64,000 nucleotides of DNA from Pogostemon cablin (taxonomy: Eukaryota > Streptophyta > Magnoliopsida > Lamiales > Lamiaceae), in assembly GCA_023678885.1 (NCBI GenBank), contig CM043001.1, positions 3,234,001 to 3,298,000 on the forward strand, in the 5' to 3' direction. Each line of letters begins with the position of its first letter. The stretch's first letter is position 1. Under the pieces are notes generated by a model. It was not told where the DNA came from and did not search any database. It saw only the letters and a list, made by a program, of their open reading frames with translations. The translations under genes and the position numbers were made by a program. Shown one piece after another: positions 47,264 to 58,630 of this stretch.

Positions 47264-49120
47264 CTGTCGACAGCAATCGAATTTGTCATCAACTATCCAC
47301 ACACACAGACATCTGTATCAAAAGTAGTGCTGCTCTTACCTTGCAACCGTTGTCTTGGTTGTGAGTCCAAATCCAAACGGGAAAAGCGGATCATAATGAG
47401 AATCGCCAACGTTCATCGGGAGTTGATCCACGGTCTTGAACCACGTCCTGGGAAGTAAATCACTAAAACCGTAGTCCCCAAAGAGGACGTCTGTCACTCC
47501 CAGACCTTCAGTTCCAGGCAACCATGCAGCCACGAGGGCATCTATTGATGAAATGTATGGTTCTATCACGACTGGTCGACCGGATATGATGATAACTATG
47601 CATTTGACAGCTGCACAGACGTTGTTGATGACATCAGGTCCGGGATCAGACATTGTGAGAGTTTCGCTATCCCCTGCAGTCTCGGTGTAAGGATGCTCCC
47701 CAACATCAAAGTGGTTGGATTTGAGATATTCGCTTTCAGGGTTCTCAAGGTACTCAGAATGCTGGTTCCTATAACGAAGAAACTTACTCGTAAGATAACT
47801 TCAATAGCAAGTGTTTTAAGAGATCAAGACAAATTTAGCCTCGGAAAGAAGGGGCAGTCGCATTCTAGGCGCCATAACCTTCATTTATCGAGACATGTAG
47901 AAACACATCTCGCATATAAGGTGTTCAATTTTTTGAGTGGTGGGTGGGATTGGAACTATCAGAACAGAAGGTGCATATTTCCATCATTCTATGATTGCAT
48001 CTGATTTGCATGGTTTTATCACTTTTTGATCAATAGTATATGCTCAGAACTTGCACGTAGAAACGAGTAACGAGTGCTGCAGTTTTATGCCAACTTAATA
48101 CGTATAATGGAATCAAGATATAACCTACCAGTGGTCCCGTTGTTTCCGCTAAATCCCTGCCGACTGATTGTCCATCCACCACACTGGTAACCCAAGTTAT
48201 GAGCATGACTACCAGCTACAAGGATTTTCGATGCTTTCTTTGGCAACGGAAGCAGTGAATCATTTGAGTTCTTCCCATTCTTTAGCAGAACAAGGGACTT
48301 CCTCACAGCTTCCCTAGCCAAATTTCTGTGCGCCTGTTTACATAACGAGATCTCAGATTATATAATATGGCTATAATTTCAGTAGAAGATTAAAAAAAGG
48401 ATATAATGAATTCGTCGATAGAATGTTATAAGATGTTCAAAAGAAATTCATGACTACCTGGCTTCCAACCTCATTAACCAGACTGAGATCAGCAAGAGGG
48501 TTTTCGAAGAGACCCAAGTTGAACTCATCATCAATACGATCCATTGGGATAAAGTTGTTCTTGACCAGATAAGTGAGGTCATCAATGAAGTCAGTGTAGT
48601 TGAATGGTATCATAATCTGTTACATACAATGACAAAAACAAATGTTTTCCACATGAGATGAGATTGAACATAATGAAAGTACCCAAACCAATCATAGCAG
48701 AATGGTTAAAGTTTTTTGGGCAAGAAAGAGAGATGCAGCACCATGTCGATTCCAGCTTGAACACTAGCTAGAACAGAGTACGTATAGTTGGAATGTGGTG
48801 GAGAGGTGATACGGTCATAAAAAAACCCTGATAGTGGACCAAACCAATTCAATGTTGCATCAGGATTGTAAATTTTTATTTTTTTTTAAGTTTCAAGTTA
48901 AGTCAGCATAAAATAATCAGAAGCTCAACAAGAAGCATTGACTAAAATGCATAAAAAAAACCCAAATCACTCTGTAAATTTAATAAAAGCAACCTTTTTA
49001 CGTACTGTAGCAGAATAGAATTTACCAACATAACGAGAGTAACAATGTAACGTCATATTAATCTTTTGCACTTTTTTTTTCCTTCACAAATCTATTAATA
49101 TTCTCTTGTTTTAATACCTT

Positions 49121-49357
49121 AAAACTTAGAAACAAGTAATAGTAATCAGAGTTGTATATTAAACAAAAAAGACAAGCCAAGTATATAATATTATAAACTT
49201 CTTCCCAACAATACCTTGAACTTAAGTACTAGTAATCAGAGTTGTATATTAAAAACTTAGAAACAAGTACTAGTAATCAGAGTTGTATATTAAACAAAAA
49301 AGACAAGCCAAGTATATAATATTATAACCTTCTTCCCAACAATACCTTGAACTTAAG
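49121..49357. repeat. 131-bp-period duplication across the exon 5 donor of the GH3 locus
   Basis: The segment 49252-49357, covering the last codons of an exon, its donor (AAG|GTATTG at 49346) and following intron, recurs at 49121-49226 with a few mismatches. The copied donor lies in the intron. The sub-motif TAGTAATCAGAGTTGTATATT occurs three times. Confidence 0.85.
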
Positions 49358-51825
49358 TGTACCCTTTAGAAATCCAGTGATCAACTCTCGATTTGCATGC
49401 ATCTTATTACCATTCCAGCTGGTGTAAGAAACCATGACTGTAGAGACCCCTTTGATGATGGAGTCGTAGTAAGCGGGCATGTGAATGCTAAGCAAGCCAT
49501 GCATATCAGTCAGGGTGTTATTCTCATTGATTCCCTTAGTTGTCCCACCATCACCAACAAAGTGCTTTGCACAAGCTGCTACTTTGTTTCTGAAATAAAG
49601 GGTAAAGCATTTATCGGCGACTAAAAACACTCACATTTCATCATGTTATGGAAATTTTAGGTATTTGATATATGTCTTAAATCAAGATCAAAATAAGAGT
49701 CAAAGAAAAAAACTTTTTCTATAGCTTTAATTTTGCAGTTTAATATCTTTATGGTAGACTAATTTTTAGGAACCTATATGTATTAGTAGAGTAATTGAAG
49801 TATTGATATCTCGCATCAATCAAAATTACAAAAGCAAGTAACCACAAACATATACAAGCAACTTTTAATTGCTAAATTTCGCATGCATGCATGTATCTTA
49901 ATACATTTGGAACATACTTTCCAGCAATGTACGGCACACCCTTCCGCGAACCATTTGGAATTTCACCTTGTAACCCAAGAATAATGTCTGTCATCTGTTC
50001 GACTACCTTGGGATCCTCACTGTAACTTTCATAGCACCGTCCCCACCTAGGATCACGACAGACCTACGTGAAAATCAACAAATTGGTAAAACATCATTTG
50101 AGAATTGAAGTTTGAAGAGTTAATGTTTTGAACAGAACGAGATTGCATATCAAATTGAGATAAAGGGGATAACTATTACAACGCACAGCAATGCAAGGAG
50201 CAAAAGCATAAGGAATTCCAGTAGCTCTGCATTCAATGGCAGTTGCATCACCAATCCTTCGCAAAAGATCAGGGTCCCTGTGCATAGGATTAGATCAAAG
50301 CCTAATAAGGTGTTCTAGAACATTTCTATGATAATTGTTTCTCACAAGCAGAGGTTTTGGCCATAAAATGCAACTTAACAATGTTAGTAAACATGTTCTT
50401 GCTAAATTGAGAATTTAGACCAGGGTTCAGCACCTCCAAAGAATTTTGGGGGAGTTTGACTTAGGATTGGATGATGGTGCTTAAAATTTTTTATGCTTTT
50501 GGATAATTAAAATCGATCAAGCTGGAAAAAATTGCACCTTCATTAAACAATTCAACCAACAACGTGAGCGAAGTATGAAAAGTGTACCCCTGTGGAAGTT
50601 ACAGAAGAGAGCATACATGACTATATTCACTAATAGAGAATAAAAGCACTTACATAGTAGCTCCAAGGCCAACGTTATGCGGAAATATGGTAGCATTATA
50701 GACATTGTTGTTTCCATGAACAGCATCTATTCCATAGATCATAGGGATCCCCAAACGTGTCGATAAAGACCCCTTCTGGAAGCCATTTACCATGTTAACC
50801 CAATCAGCCACAGTAGCTTGTGGATGTGGTGTACTTCCACCACCACTTAAAAGGCTCCCTGCATCAAGAGAAGAATAGTCTATATCTTCGAATCTACGTG
50901 CATTGCTTGGTAAAATTATCTATATTCTGAACCAGAACTGTTGGAGAATGATTGTATGCTGCATTACTCAGTTTCAACTGTTAACAAGGCATTAGATCTT
51001 CCTAGTGATCAGAGTTAATTAGGCATCAATATCCCCAATGTAAACCCATGACTATCAACAATTAGACACAGACTCATCAACATTACAAATTTAAGTAGTT
51101 ATTTTAGTTTAAACCAGACTTTAGATTAACTTTTATTAGCCACTAAATATGAAAATCTGAAATTTAGTTTAAATGATTTTTTAGAACATTCACTTGTTTT
51201 TACATCTTAAGAATAACAGAAGATTGAATAATCCTGAATTCTTTATCTCTAATTATCCTAGTTCTAATCCAAAAAGTTGACTTAGTCTCTCAAACTAGAA
51301 AATTTAAAAACAGATCCCACTTTATTAATAAACCTAACACTTAAATAAATCAACTTTACAGAGACATACTTGCCACCACATTTATTTATTAAGCAATGGA
51401 GATCCCAACAAGAAAATAAAATCAAATATTAGAAAGCAAGAATCTACTGCACCATTTCTTAATCAAAAATAAAACACATAAACCACACTGCCAAGAAACA
51501 CTAACACCACAAATCCAAGAAAACCACATCCACACAATTCAATCAAACACAAAACCCCACATGAGAAAGTTCTTAATCCATTACCAATGAAGTAATTCTT
51601 CATAACTTCAGGAGTGGCAGCAATCCTATCAATCTGAACCATCTGTCCTATCTTTTCCTCCAAAGTCATTCTTCCAAGAAGATCCTTCACCCTCACTCCA
51701 ACAGGCTGCTTCGGGTCCTTGTACTTAACGTACAACTCTTCCTCCTTCCCCAATGCTTCTCTGCATCCCCACAGCATTACCATAAACCACACACACAAGA
51801 TCCAAACCCACCCACCCCACTTCAT

Positions 51826-52035
51826 ATTTCCAACGTTTCTGCACTAAGAAGTAGCAATATAGTGCTCAAGATTGGTATCCCTGTTGATGGATGCCTACAA
51901 CAACACAGTGCAAGTGTTAGAATGGTAAAATAAATTAAAGAAAAGTGGTGGAAAGTGAGTAGTTTTTTCAAGAAAATAGCAATGGTGATGAGTAGAGTAG
52001 TTTTTTGTTGCGGAAATTCAGTGAGAACGTGATTG
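51826..52035 (-). promoter_or_regulatory. GH3 proximal upstream region
   Basis: About 210 bp separate the GH3 start codon from a solo LTR, so much of the usual promoter position is occupied by that LTR. Confidence 0.45.
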
Positions 52036-52040
52036 AAAGC

Positions 52041-52724
52041 TGTTGTGATACTTCCTTATGGTCTTGATCTTCAACAAGACACTTGATCACACATACACAC
52101 TTGATGTTCAATCTATAGAGGATTAGATCAACACACACACACTGAAAAACAGTAGCTATAAACTCTAAAAACCAAGAATGGAAGAAAGAATGCACAAGGA
52201 ATTATAGTGGTTCGATCTTCATGATCTACGTCCACTTTGAGGGAAGATAACTTGCTTTATTGATTGATGTATACACGAAGAATCACTGATTCTAATGCTA
52301 CAGAATCAATGCTACGAATCTGTTAAAAACAGCTGCTAAACTAAGTGAAGAAGGAGAAGAACAAATGTAGGTTGATGATGATGATCTGCAGGTGTAGTGT
52401 GTGATCTTTATATACTGATTCCTTCCTCACAACTACCTGCAATGAGCACCAATAGTGATCAACAATGCATGTGCTTCTTGGCTAACCAACAGGAGAGGAC
52501 CACATGCTCATAACTAACAAGTAACCACCTCAACATCCTAACAACCTGATGCAACCTCCACATGTGATCACAAACTGAACCTTTGTCTTGTAGCTGATCT
52601 ATCCGACTGATTATGAAGTGTATAACTCATGCAACACGTTCATTAAGTACCTTAGTCACTCAGCTTCACATCAACACTCCAAACATACATGATGGATCAA
52701 GATTTACACACCATTTCTTCAACA
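52041..52724 (-). mobile_element. solo LTR, 684 bp, target duplication AAAGC
   Basis: AAAGC flanks both ends (52036-52040, 52725-52729). The termini TGTTG and CAACA are a canonical TG...CA inverted pair. The TATA-like GTATATAAAG reads on the minus strand (52405-52415), so the LTR's promoter points towards the GH3 start 580 bp away. No internal domain remains, as expected after LTR-LTR recombination. The sequence is unrelated by eye to the copia LTRs at 24193 and 29048. Confidence 0.85.
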
Positions 52725-52739
52725 AAAGCCTCTTTCAGT

Positions 52740-54700
52740 AATCTATCCAGGTCGCCGCATTTGATGGAGCATAATATTTTGGAGATTATATTTTAATTTT
52801 AGGGAGATTCTTGTGTAACATCCCGTATATAATCATTGTTAGATTAAAGTATTATAATTAGATGAAGAAAGTATATTTAAAAAATTAATTATCTATCTAG
52901 GTAGCAAGTCATTATCCCTTTCTTTTATTACGTGAGTGGGTGGGTTAGAGAATATATAATCAAAATAATTAAGGAAATTTGTATTAATTAATTCAATGAA
53001 TAATTTTTAAGAATATTTTTCATATTTAAAAAAAATGATATTTTTAATTTAAAATTACTTTTAAAATGTAAACTAAAAAATCTTAAATAACACAATACAA
53101 GTAATAATTTTTTTATTAAATTATTAATATATGTATTTATTGACGTTTTAAATTAATTAACAATTAATATAATTTACAATAATTTTGAAGACGATATTCG
53201 TTTACAATATTATAAAAATTAATAATTTATTTTAATTTTATTTCTTTCATATTCAAATCTTAAAATTAATATATGTATTTATCTACGTTAGAAATTAATT
53301 AATAATTTAAATAATTGAGAATAATTTTAGAGACTACACCTTATCAAAATAAAAATCTCCTTTAATATATTAAACTAGTATGAATTTCATGTATTACACA
53401 TGTTGTAAAGTTACCATTTAAAAAAATATAATTTAAGTCTAATATAACAATTTATTCAATAATTTAAAAATAATAATAATTCAAGTTTAATGTAACTATT
53501 TATTTTTAACTATAATCTAATATATATAAGTTTATATTGAAAAGTAAAATTCAATTTATATAGACTCATATCTGAATTTAATTTCATTTATAAAAGCTTA
53601 ATTCCATTTTGATTTACTAAAATTATTTTTAAAAAAAATATTGAATTGATTTTTCAAATTGTTCTATAATTGTTGTTCCATAATTAAATCAATAAAAAAA
53701 TTAAATATGTTTATTTAATGATTGAAGAAAAAAATTTATGATAAAGTTTATTAATAAATAATTAATTTAATATAAATCAATTTGATGAAATAAAAAAAAT
53801 TAACAAAATTAATTTAAAAATATAAAAGAAACAGTAAGAAAAATATAATCAAAAATAAAATCATAAAAAAATAAATAAAATTAACCATAAAAAAAAAGTT
53901 AATTACGATAAAAAAAATATAAAATTACATAGTATCCTTAGAATTTGATAAATCTTTTGCTTGTCATGATAATTAAATGGTTTATTACTCTCAGATACAC
54001 ACTTTTAAGCATATTTATTATTAGATACGTGGAATTTAAATAATTATTCTCACATATAAAATATTAAAATAAAATATCAAATATAACCTTATATTTCATA
54101 CACATTTAAACCAACAACCCTATCCCTCACCCACCCACCGGCATTGATCGGGCGTTGACCGACCATTGACTGGCGGCCGGACAGCCGTTGACCGTCGCCG
54201 CCGCCTGCTGCCAGATTTTAAAATGTGCAAATAAAATGTGCAAAAATAAAATTGTGCTGAACCAAATTGTGCAGAATCAAATTTTGCAGAACAATTGTGC
54301 AAATACATAGGGCTATTTATGGTATCACAATCATAATTGTGTAGTTATGAGTAATAGTGCTTTGAGTCATGTAGTTTATAGCAATTATGCATTTTTTTGT
54401 GTACCTCCTAGTAAATGATCCATAATTAAATTAGGTGCAGAATAAATGAATAAAGAGATTTATTTATAGCTGTATGAGGGATAAATTCTAAATTTTAAAG
54501 TAAATATATGTATTTATCTATATTAATTTTTAATTAACTTTGATTTGACAATATCATATTCAAATCTTAGAATAATATATGTATTTATCTACATTAAATT
54601 TTAATTAAAAATTAAAATAATTGAGATTAATTATGGTGGCTACAACTCATCAAAATTAAACTCTCATTTAGTATATTAATATATTAAAATGTTAAAATAA
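52740..54700. other. AT-rich intergenic DNA
   Basis: Two kilobases of very AT-rich sequence. A small GC-rich island at 54120-54215 with GTTGACC repeats (GCGTTGACCGACCATTGAC, GCCGTTGACCGTCGCC) stands out; TTGACC resembles W-boxes. No gene is supported. Confidence 0.4.
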
Positions 54701-54707
54701 AAACATT

Positions 54708-55035
54708 AGTTGATATTCGGTGCACCCGGGTATAAGGGTGCACTCATATGTGTATAATTATATTGTGTATACATGTTTCTTAATAATTGTATACTTTTTA
54801 CACGCTCAATTTTTTACTAAAAAACTTGCATACATATGTGTATAACTTTTTTATTCAATAGTGTATATATATTTTTTAATAGTTGTATATTTTTTTACAC
54901 TCAATTTTTCATTAAAAATATAACAAATAAATTGTATATATTTTTGTTCATAGTTATATATATTTTTGTTCATAATTGTATACGATCTGAAAGTGGGTGC
55001 ACTGTATTGTGGGGTACACCTAATGCATAGTAGTA
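54708..55035 (+). repeat. GGTGCACC repeat element, copy B
   Basis: It begins TTGATATTCGGTGCACCCGG and ends with GGGTGCACTGTATTGTGGGG followed by TACACC. The interior repeats CATATGTGTATAA and TTTTACACTCAATTTTTCA. It is the same family as 34906-35240 in opposite orientation. Confidence 0.55.
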
Positions 55036-55224
55036 TTAGCCTAAAAATATAATTTAAATTAAACATATTTATATCATTTATTTTTATAATTGAGGTATAT
55101 TTTTTACTTTTAAGTGAATGGAAATAATTTACCTTTTGATAAGTAATTTTTCCTAAACGAAATTGAAAGAAATTAAAATAAATAAACTAATGTATAGATT
55201 TATATTAAGGTTAGGTCTTGTATA

Positions 55225-55420
55225 AGGCCGCCTTTTAAAATACTTATCACTTTCGTTATTAAAAATTATCACTTTTGATATAAAATGTTATTACTTTTTA
55301 TTTATACTATTAATTGTTCATGAAATAATATTATCACTTTTTTATGTAAAAATTATCACTTTCTGGTCGTCTTACATAAACTCTCACGTGAGACGGTCTC
55401 ACATAAGTTTTTGTCTTTTA
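55225..55420. repeat. MITE-like repeat with GAGACGGTCTCAC end
   Basis: The interior consists of TTATCACTTTTNTTA and AAAATTATCAC words; the right end is CACGTGAGACGGTCTCACAT. It is related to 7527-7757 and 57252-57545. Confidence 0.45.
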
Positions 55421-56800
55421 TTAAATAGCGTATACATTTTTATTTATAAATATATAAATTTTTAAAAGTGAGTTTACAGTACACCCGGATTTAAAGGATA
55501 ATTTGTCTAATTATATTCAATGCTATGATTTGGTTTAAAATTTTATAATTTTTTTTTATAATTTGAAATAAGAAAATAAATTTATTATAAATTTTAAAAT
55601 GAAAAAAAATATAATTTAAAAATTATTTTTTTAGAAAATAAAGACTAATTTTAAACCTTAAATTAAAATATTTATGTTATATTTTCTAAATTAATTATAT
55701 CCGTATGAAATTTTTATTAAAATAATAAAAAAATCAAAATTAATTTAATAAAAAAATATTATTTTAAACTAATTTTATTTCTATTATTTAGATCATGTAA
55801 ATTAGAATAAAAAAATATACTAAACAAATAGAGATGTACATGTTGACAGCAAAAATTAGGAGATATACACGTTCACAGCAGAAATAAAATAATAATTAAT
55901 AAAAAATAATTTAACCGATGCTACCGGTAGATATTAGGGTAATACATAACCTGGATCATGTAAGTAATCCCTTAATTTTAATAATTATACATTTGAAAGA
56001 AAAAAAATGTATAAAGAGTGGGAAAAGTGAAAAGAAAGGAATTTTTGGAGTTCTTCAAAAGATGGCCTTCCAATATTCGATATATGATGTTGGACTATAA
56101 AGGGTCACTTTAAATACACACTCCTTCTATTAAATATATTATAATAATTAAATTATATATTTATAAAAAATCTAAATTACCCATTATTTATTTAATACAC
56201 ACTCTATACATATTTTAAAATTAATTCAATCTCTTTCTTTCTATACGCCACGTGAATTTGCAGAAATAAACATCACATTCCTCTATAAATTAGTTGGAGT
56301 AATTGATACATTCTTTTTTTTTTTTTTTTTTTAATTTTTAAAATAGAATTGTACCTAGGTCTTGCCTTGGCTAGGCATTTGTCAGTTCCGATAGCCAAGA
56401 CTCGAAGGTGGGTGGTGCAGTCACCGTCATCCATGAGGAGTTTCGGCACTGCTTATTTTGGGGAATAGAAACAAATTGTGATTATATAAATCACAATTAA
56501 CACAACAAAAAAATGGTTGAATTACAAGATTTGCCTTGGGATTCTGAGAGTGCCATTACAGCAGCAACAACTGCAATTCCTCTAAACGCCAAATCTTTCC
56601 CACTCAGCCCACATCTGCTCCCTTCACAATGACAAGTTGAAAACAACAACACGCGACATGAGTTTCTTTCTTCATTCTATTTGTACAAAAATAAAAAAGA
56701 ACTTACTGAGATGGATGATATAAATCCCAGCAGCATCAATTCTTTACCAAAATCGAATCAAAATAATTACTACAATTCATAGAACTTTGCGGGAATAAAA
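55421..56800. other. AT-rich intergenic DNA with a GC-richer patch
   Basis: A patch at 56345-56640 is less AT-rich and has open frames on both strands of about 40 codons, neither recognisable. It may be the 3' region of the minus-strand fragment at 56802. A poly(T) run lies at 56313-56332. Confidence 0.35.
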
Positions 56801-56801
56801 T

Positions 56802-56963
56802 TCAATCTCTCAGTGCGTTGTCTTGGGGCAGTCTATAATCTGAAGACTGTTCTGATATACATTCTAGTTTGACGCGAATCTTTCCGAATCCTTTCTGCTT
56901 CAATTGAAGACAGTTGACATTACCACACGTTTCACTAATGCCTCGATATTTCACATTATTGAG
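56802..56963 (-). pseudogene. unidentified coding-like fragment, C-terminal end
   Basis: A 53-codon minus-strand frame ends at TGA (56802-56804) and reads NVKYRGISETCGNVNCLQLK then QKGFGKIRVKLECISEQSS and DYRLPQDNALRD. Its composition and codon choice look protein-coding, unlike the surrounding AT-rich DNA. I do not recognise the family. No upstream exon or start could be found, so it may be a captured or truncated gene end. Confidence 0.35.
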
Positions 56964-57251
56964 TTATTGTTGAAACATGTTCTCTCTCTTAAAAGATGGT
57001 GGTCTGATCTGGTGGATCAACATGGCGGTTTTGATATTTTAAGGGGTGTGTATAAAATAAAATTAAAAAATAAAAAGTTAAAAGGAGTGTGTATTTAATA
57101 AGAGTGTGCATTCAATAAAAAAGAGTGTGTATTTAACAACACTCTTACAAAAAATATCATTTAATTCAGTAATTACGGCTTTGAATTCTTTATTATTATA
57201 ACTTTTTCGAATTTAATTGCACTTATAATCAAGATTTTTTTTAAGATAATT

Positions 57252-57545
57252 GAAGCTTGTGTGAAATCATCTCACATAAAGATTTATGTAAGATGGATAA
57301 AAAGTGATAACAGCATTATTAATTTTGTTATAAAATCACTTTTTATTTACATATTGTTCATGAAAAAATTCGCTACACCATTATCATTTTTCATCTATCA
57401 CTTTTTATTTTTTTATTCATTATATTATCAATTTTTATTCGTCACCCTTACATTTTTTTAATTAATAATATTATCACTTTCTTACATATTTTTATTAATA
57501 ATATTATCATTTTTTATTCATCTCAGGCTCACGGTCTCATGCAAG
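57252..57545. repeat. MITE-like repeat with TGTGAGATGATTTCACA-type ends
   Basis: The left end TGTGAAATCATCTCACATAA faces the right end CTCACGGTCTCATGC. The interior has repeated TTATCACTTTTTATT words, shared with 7527-7757. Confidence 0.5.
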
Positions 57546-57618
57546 ATTTACTCATAATTGAATTTTTTTTATTTGTTCGATCACGATTTTATGGAGTAAC
57601 ATGTAGACATGAATCATA

Positions 57619-57840
57619 CTCACTCCGTACTGTTTCAAACTTTACGTTTGCTTTTTGCACGTAGATTAAGGAATGTAGTACTTGAATATATAGTATGGTG
57701 AGAAAAATAATATTTTAATGTAAAGTGGATAGGCGTATTAGTGTGATGTGTGAGACCATGGATGAGAAATAATTAATTTGCGTGGGTCTCATCTACGCCC
57801 AAATTGAAAATATGTAAAGATTGAAATGGGACGGAGGGAG
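57619..57840. mobile_element. Stowaway-type MITE, partly degraded
   Basis: The left end is CTCACTCCGTACTGTTTCAA, preceded by TA; the right end is ATGGGACGGAGGGAG. The interior (TTGCACGTAGATTAAGGA, AATAATATTTTAATGTAAAG) matches the copy at 58220-58475. The right end directly abuts the next element with no TA between. Confidence 0.7.
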
Positions 57841-57944
57841 AGACTCTCTTGTGAGACGGATTATTTGTGAGACGGGTCGACCCATCACTAAAGTATGCTT
57901 ATTTGTAGTTAAAATATGTTAATAATAAATAAGAATTTTATCAA

Positions 57945-58209
57945 TTTAGGGCCTGAAAAATGGGTAAAATATTCATTCGGGGCTTGAATTATGTTTTCTA
58001 TTGATTAGGAGTTTGAATCACTCCATGTAAAACTATCAATTCAGAGCCTGAACTTAGGCTCTAAATTGATTAAAAAAAGATAATATTTGACAAATTCAGG
58101 CCTTGCATTGATAGTTTTATATATTTAAAGCATTGGATTGATAGAAAAAATAATGCAGACCCCAAATTGATAGTTTACCCATAATTGGGGCCTTGAATTG
58201 ATAAAACTC
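57945..58209. mobile_element. TTTTATCAATT inverted-repeat element nested in 57843-58630
   Basis: The ends GAATTTTATCAATTTAGGGC and GGCCTTGAATTGATAAAACT are near complements. AATAAATA flanks both sides (before about 57943 and at 58212-58219) and may be the target duplication. Internal words GGGCCTGAA and TTCAGGCC are mirrored. Confidence 0.6.
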
Positions 58210-58219
58210 CCAATAAATA

Positions 58220-58475
58220 CTCCCTCCGTCCCGGAACAAGGTATACGTTTGCTTTTTGCACGTACATTAAGGAGTATAATATTTATATGTGTAATGAAGT
58301 GAGAGAAATAATATTTTAATGTATAGTGGGTAGTTGTATTAGTGTAGTTGGTGGGCCACATGTGGAGATAATAATTATTTTGTGTGAGGCTCATATACCA
58401 AAAAGGGAAATGTATACTTTGTTTTGAGACTAACCAAAATGGAAAAATGTATACCTAGTTGTGGGACGGAGGGAG
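58220..58475. mobile_element. Stowaway-type MITE nested in the composite element
   Basis: The 256-bp element has termini CTCCCTCCGTCCCGGAA and TGTGGGACGGAGGGAG, TA on both sides, and the same interior as 57619-57840. Confidence 0.87.
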
Positions 58476-58630
58476 TAATATTTTAACACACTAAAATCAT
58501 ACTTTAATGTATAATCCAACATATTTTGGAAAACATACTTTTAAAACCGTTAAACATATTTTATCTATACAATAAGTATACTTTAATGATGGGTCGACCC
58601 GTCTCACAAACAACCCGTCTCACAAGAGAC

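Larger units (their letters stand above)
47179..51825 (-). pseudogene. GH3 beta-glucan exohydrolase / beta-glucosidase, nucleophile region lost
   Basis: Plant GH3 exohydrolases trim cell-wall beta-glucans and xyloglucan oligosaccharides in the apoplast. Ten exons can be traced: 51825-51585 (signal peptide, then GRMTLEEKIGQMVQ), 50858-50654 (PMIYGIDAVHGNN), 50277-50187, 50063-49918, 49589-49346 (KHFVGDGGT), 48827-48742, 48616-48458, 48333-48129, 47768-47340 (VGEHPYTETAGDS, SGRPVVI) and 47263-47179 (hydrophobic tail). Exon 48827-48742 starts GGTTTTTTTATGACCG and lacks the GFVISDW-type segment that carries the nucleophile Asp; the frame is also off. Exon 48616-48458 reads DRIDDEFNLGLFE, short by about nine residues. 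Exon 47768-47340 has a frameshift after GTSIL and lacks about five residues before VGEHPY. The acid/base region and signal peptide remain. I judge it a pseudogene; assembly deletions are the alternative. Confidence 0.8.
57843..58630. mobile_element. CTCTTGTGAGACGG inverted-repeat element carrying two nested insertions
   Basis: Terminal arms of about 40 bp (57843-57887 and 58588-58630) are near-perfect complements. They include CTCTTGTGAGACGG, TTTGTGAGACGGGTCGACCC and the palindrome GGGTCGACCC. Its AAAGTATGCTTATTTGTA interior continues after the nested elements as CAATAAGTATACTTTAATG. Inside lie a TTTTATCAATT inverted-repeat element and a Stowaway. It is related to 12044-12392. Confidence 0.7.
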
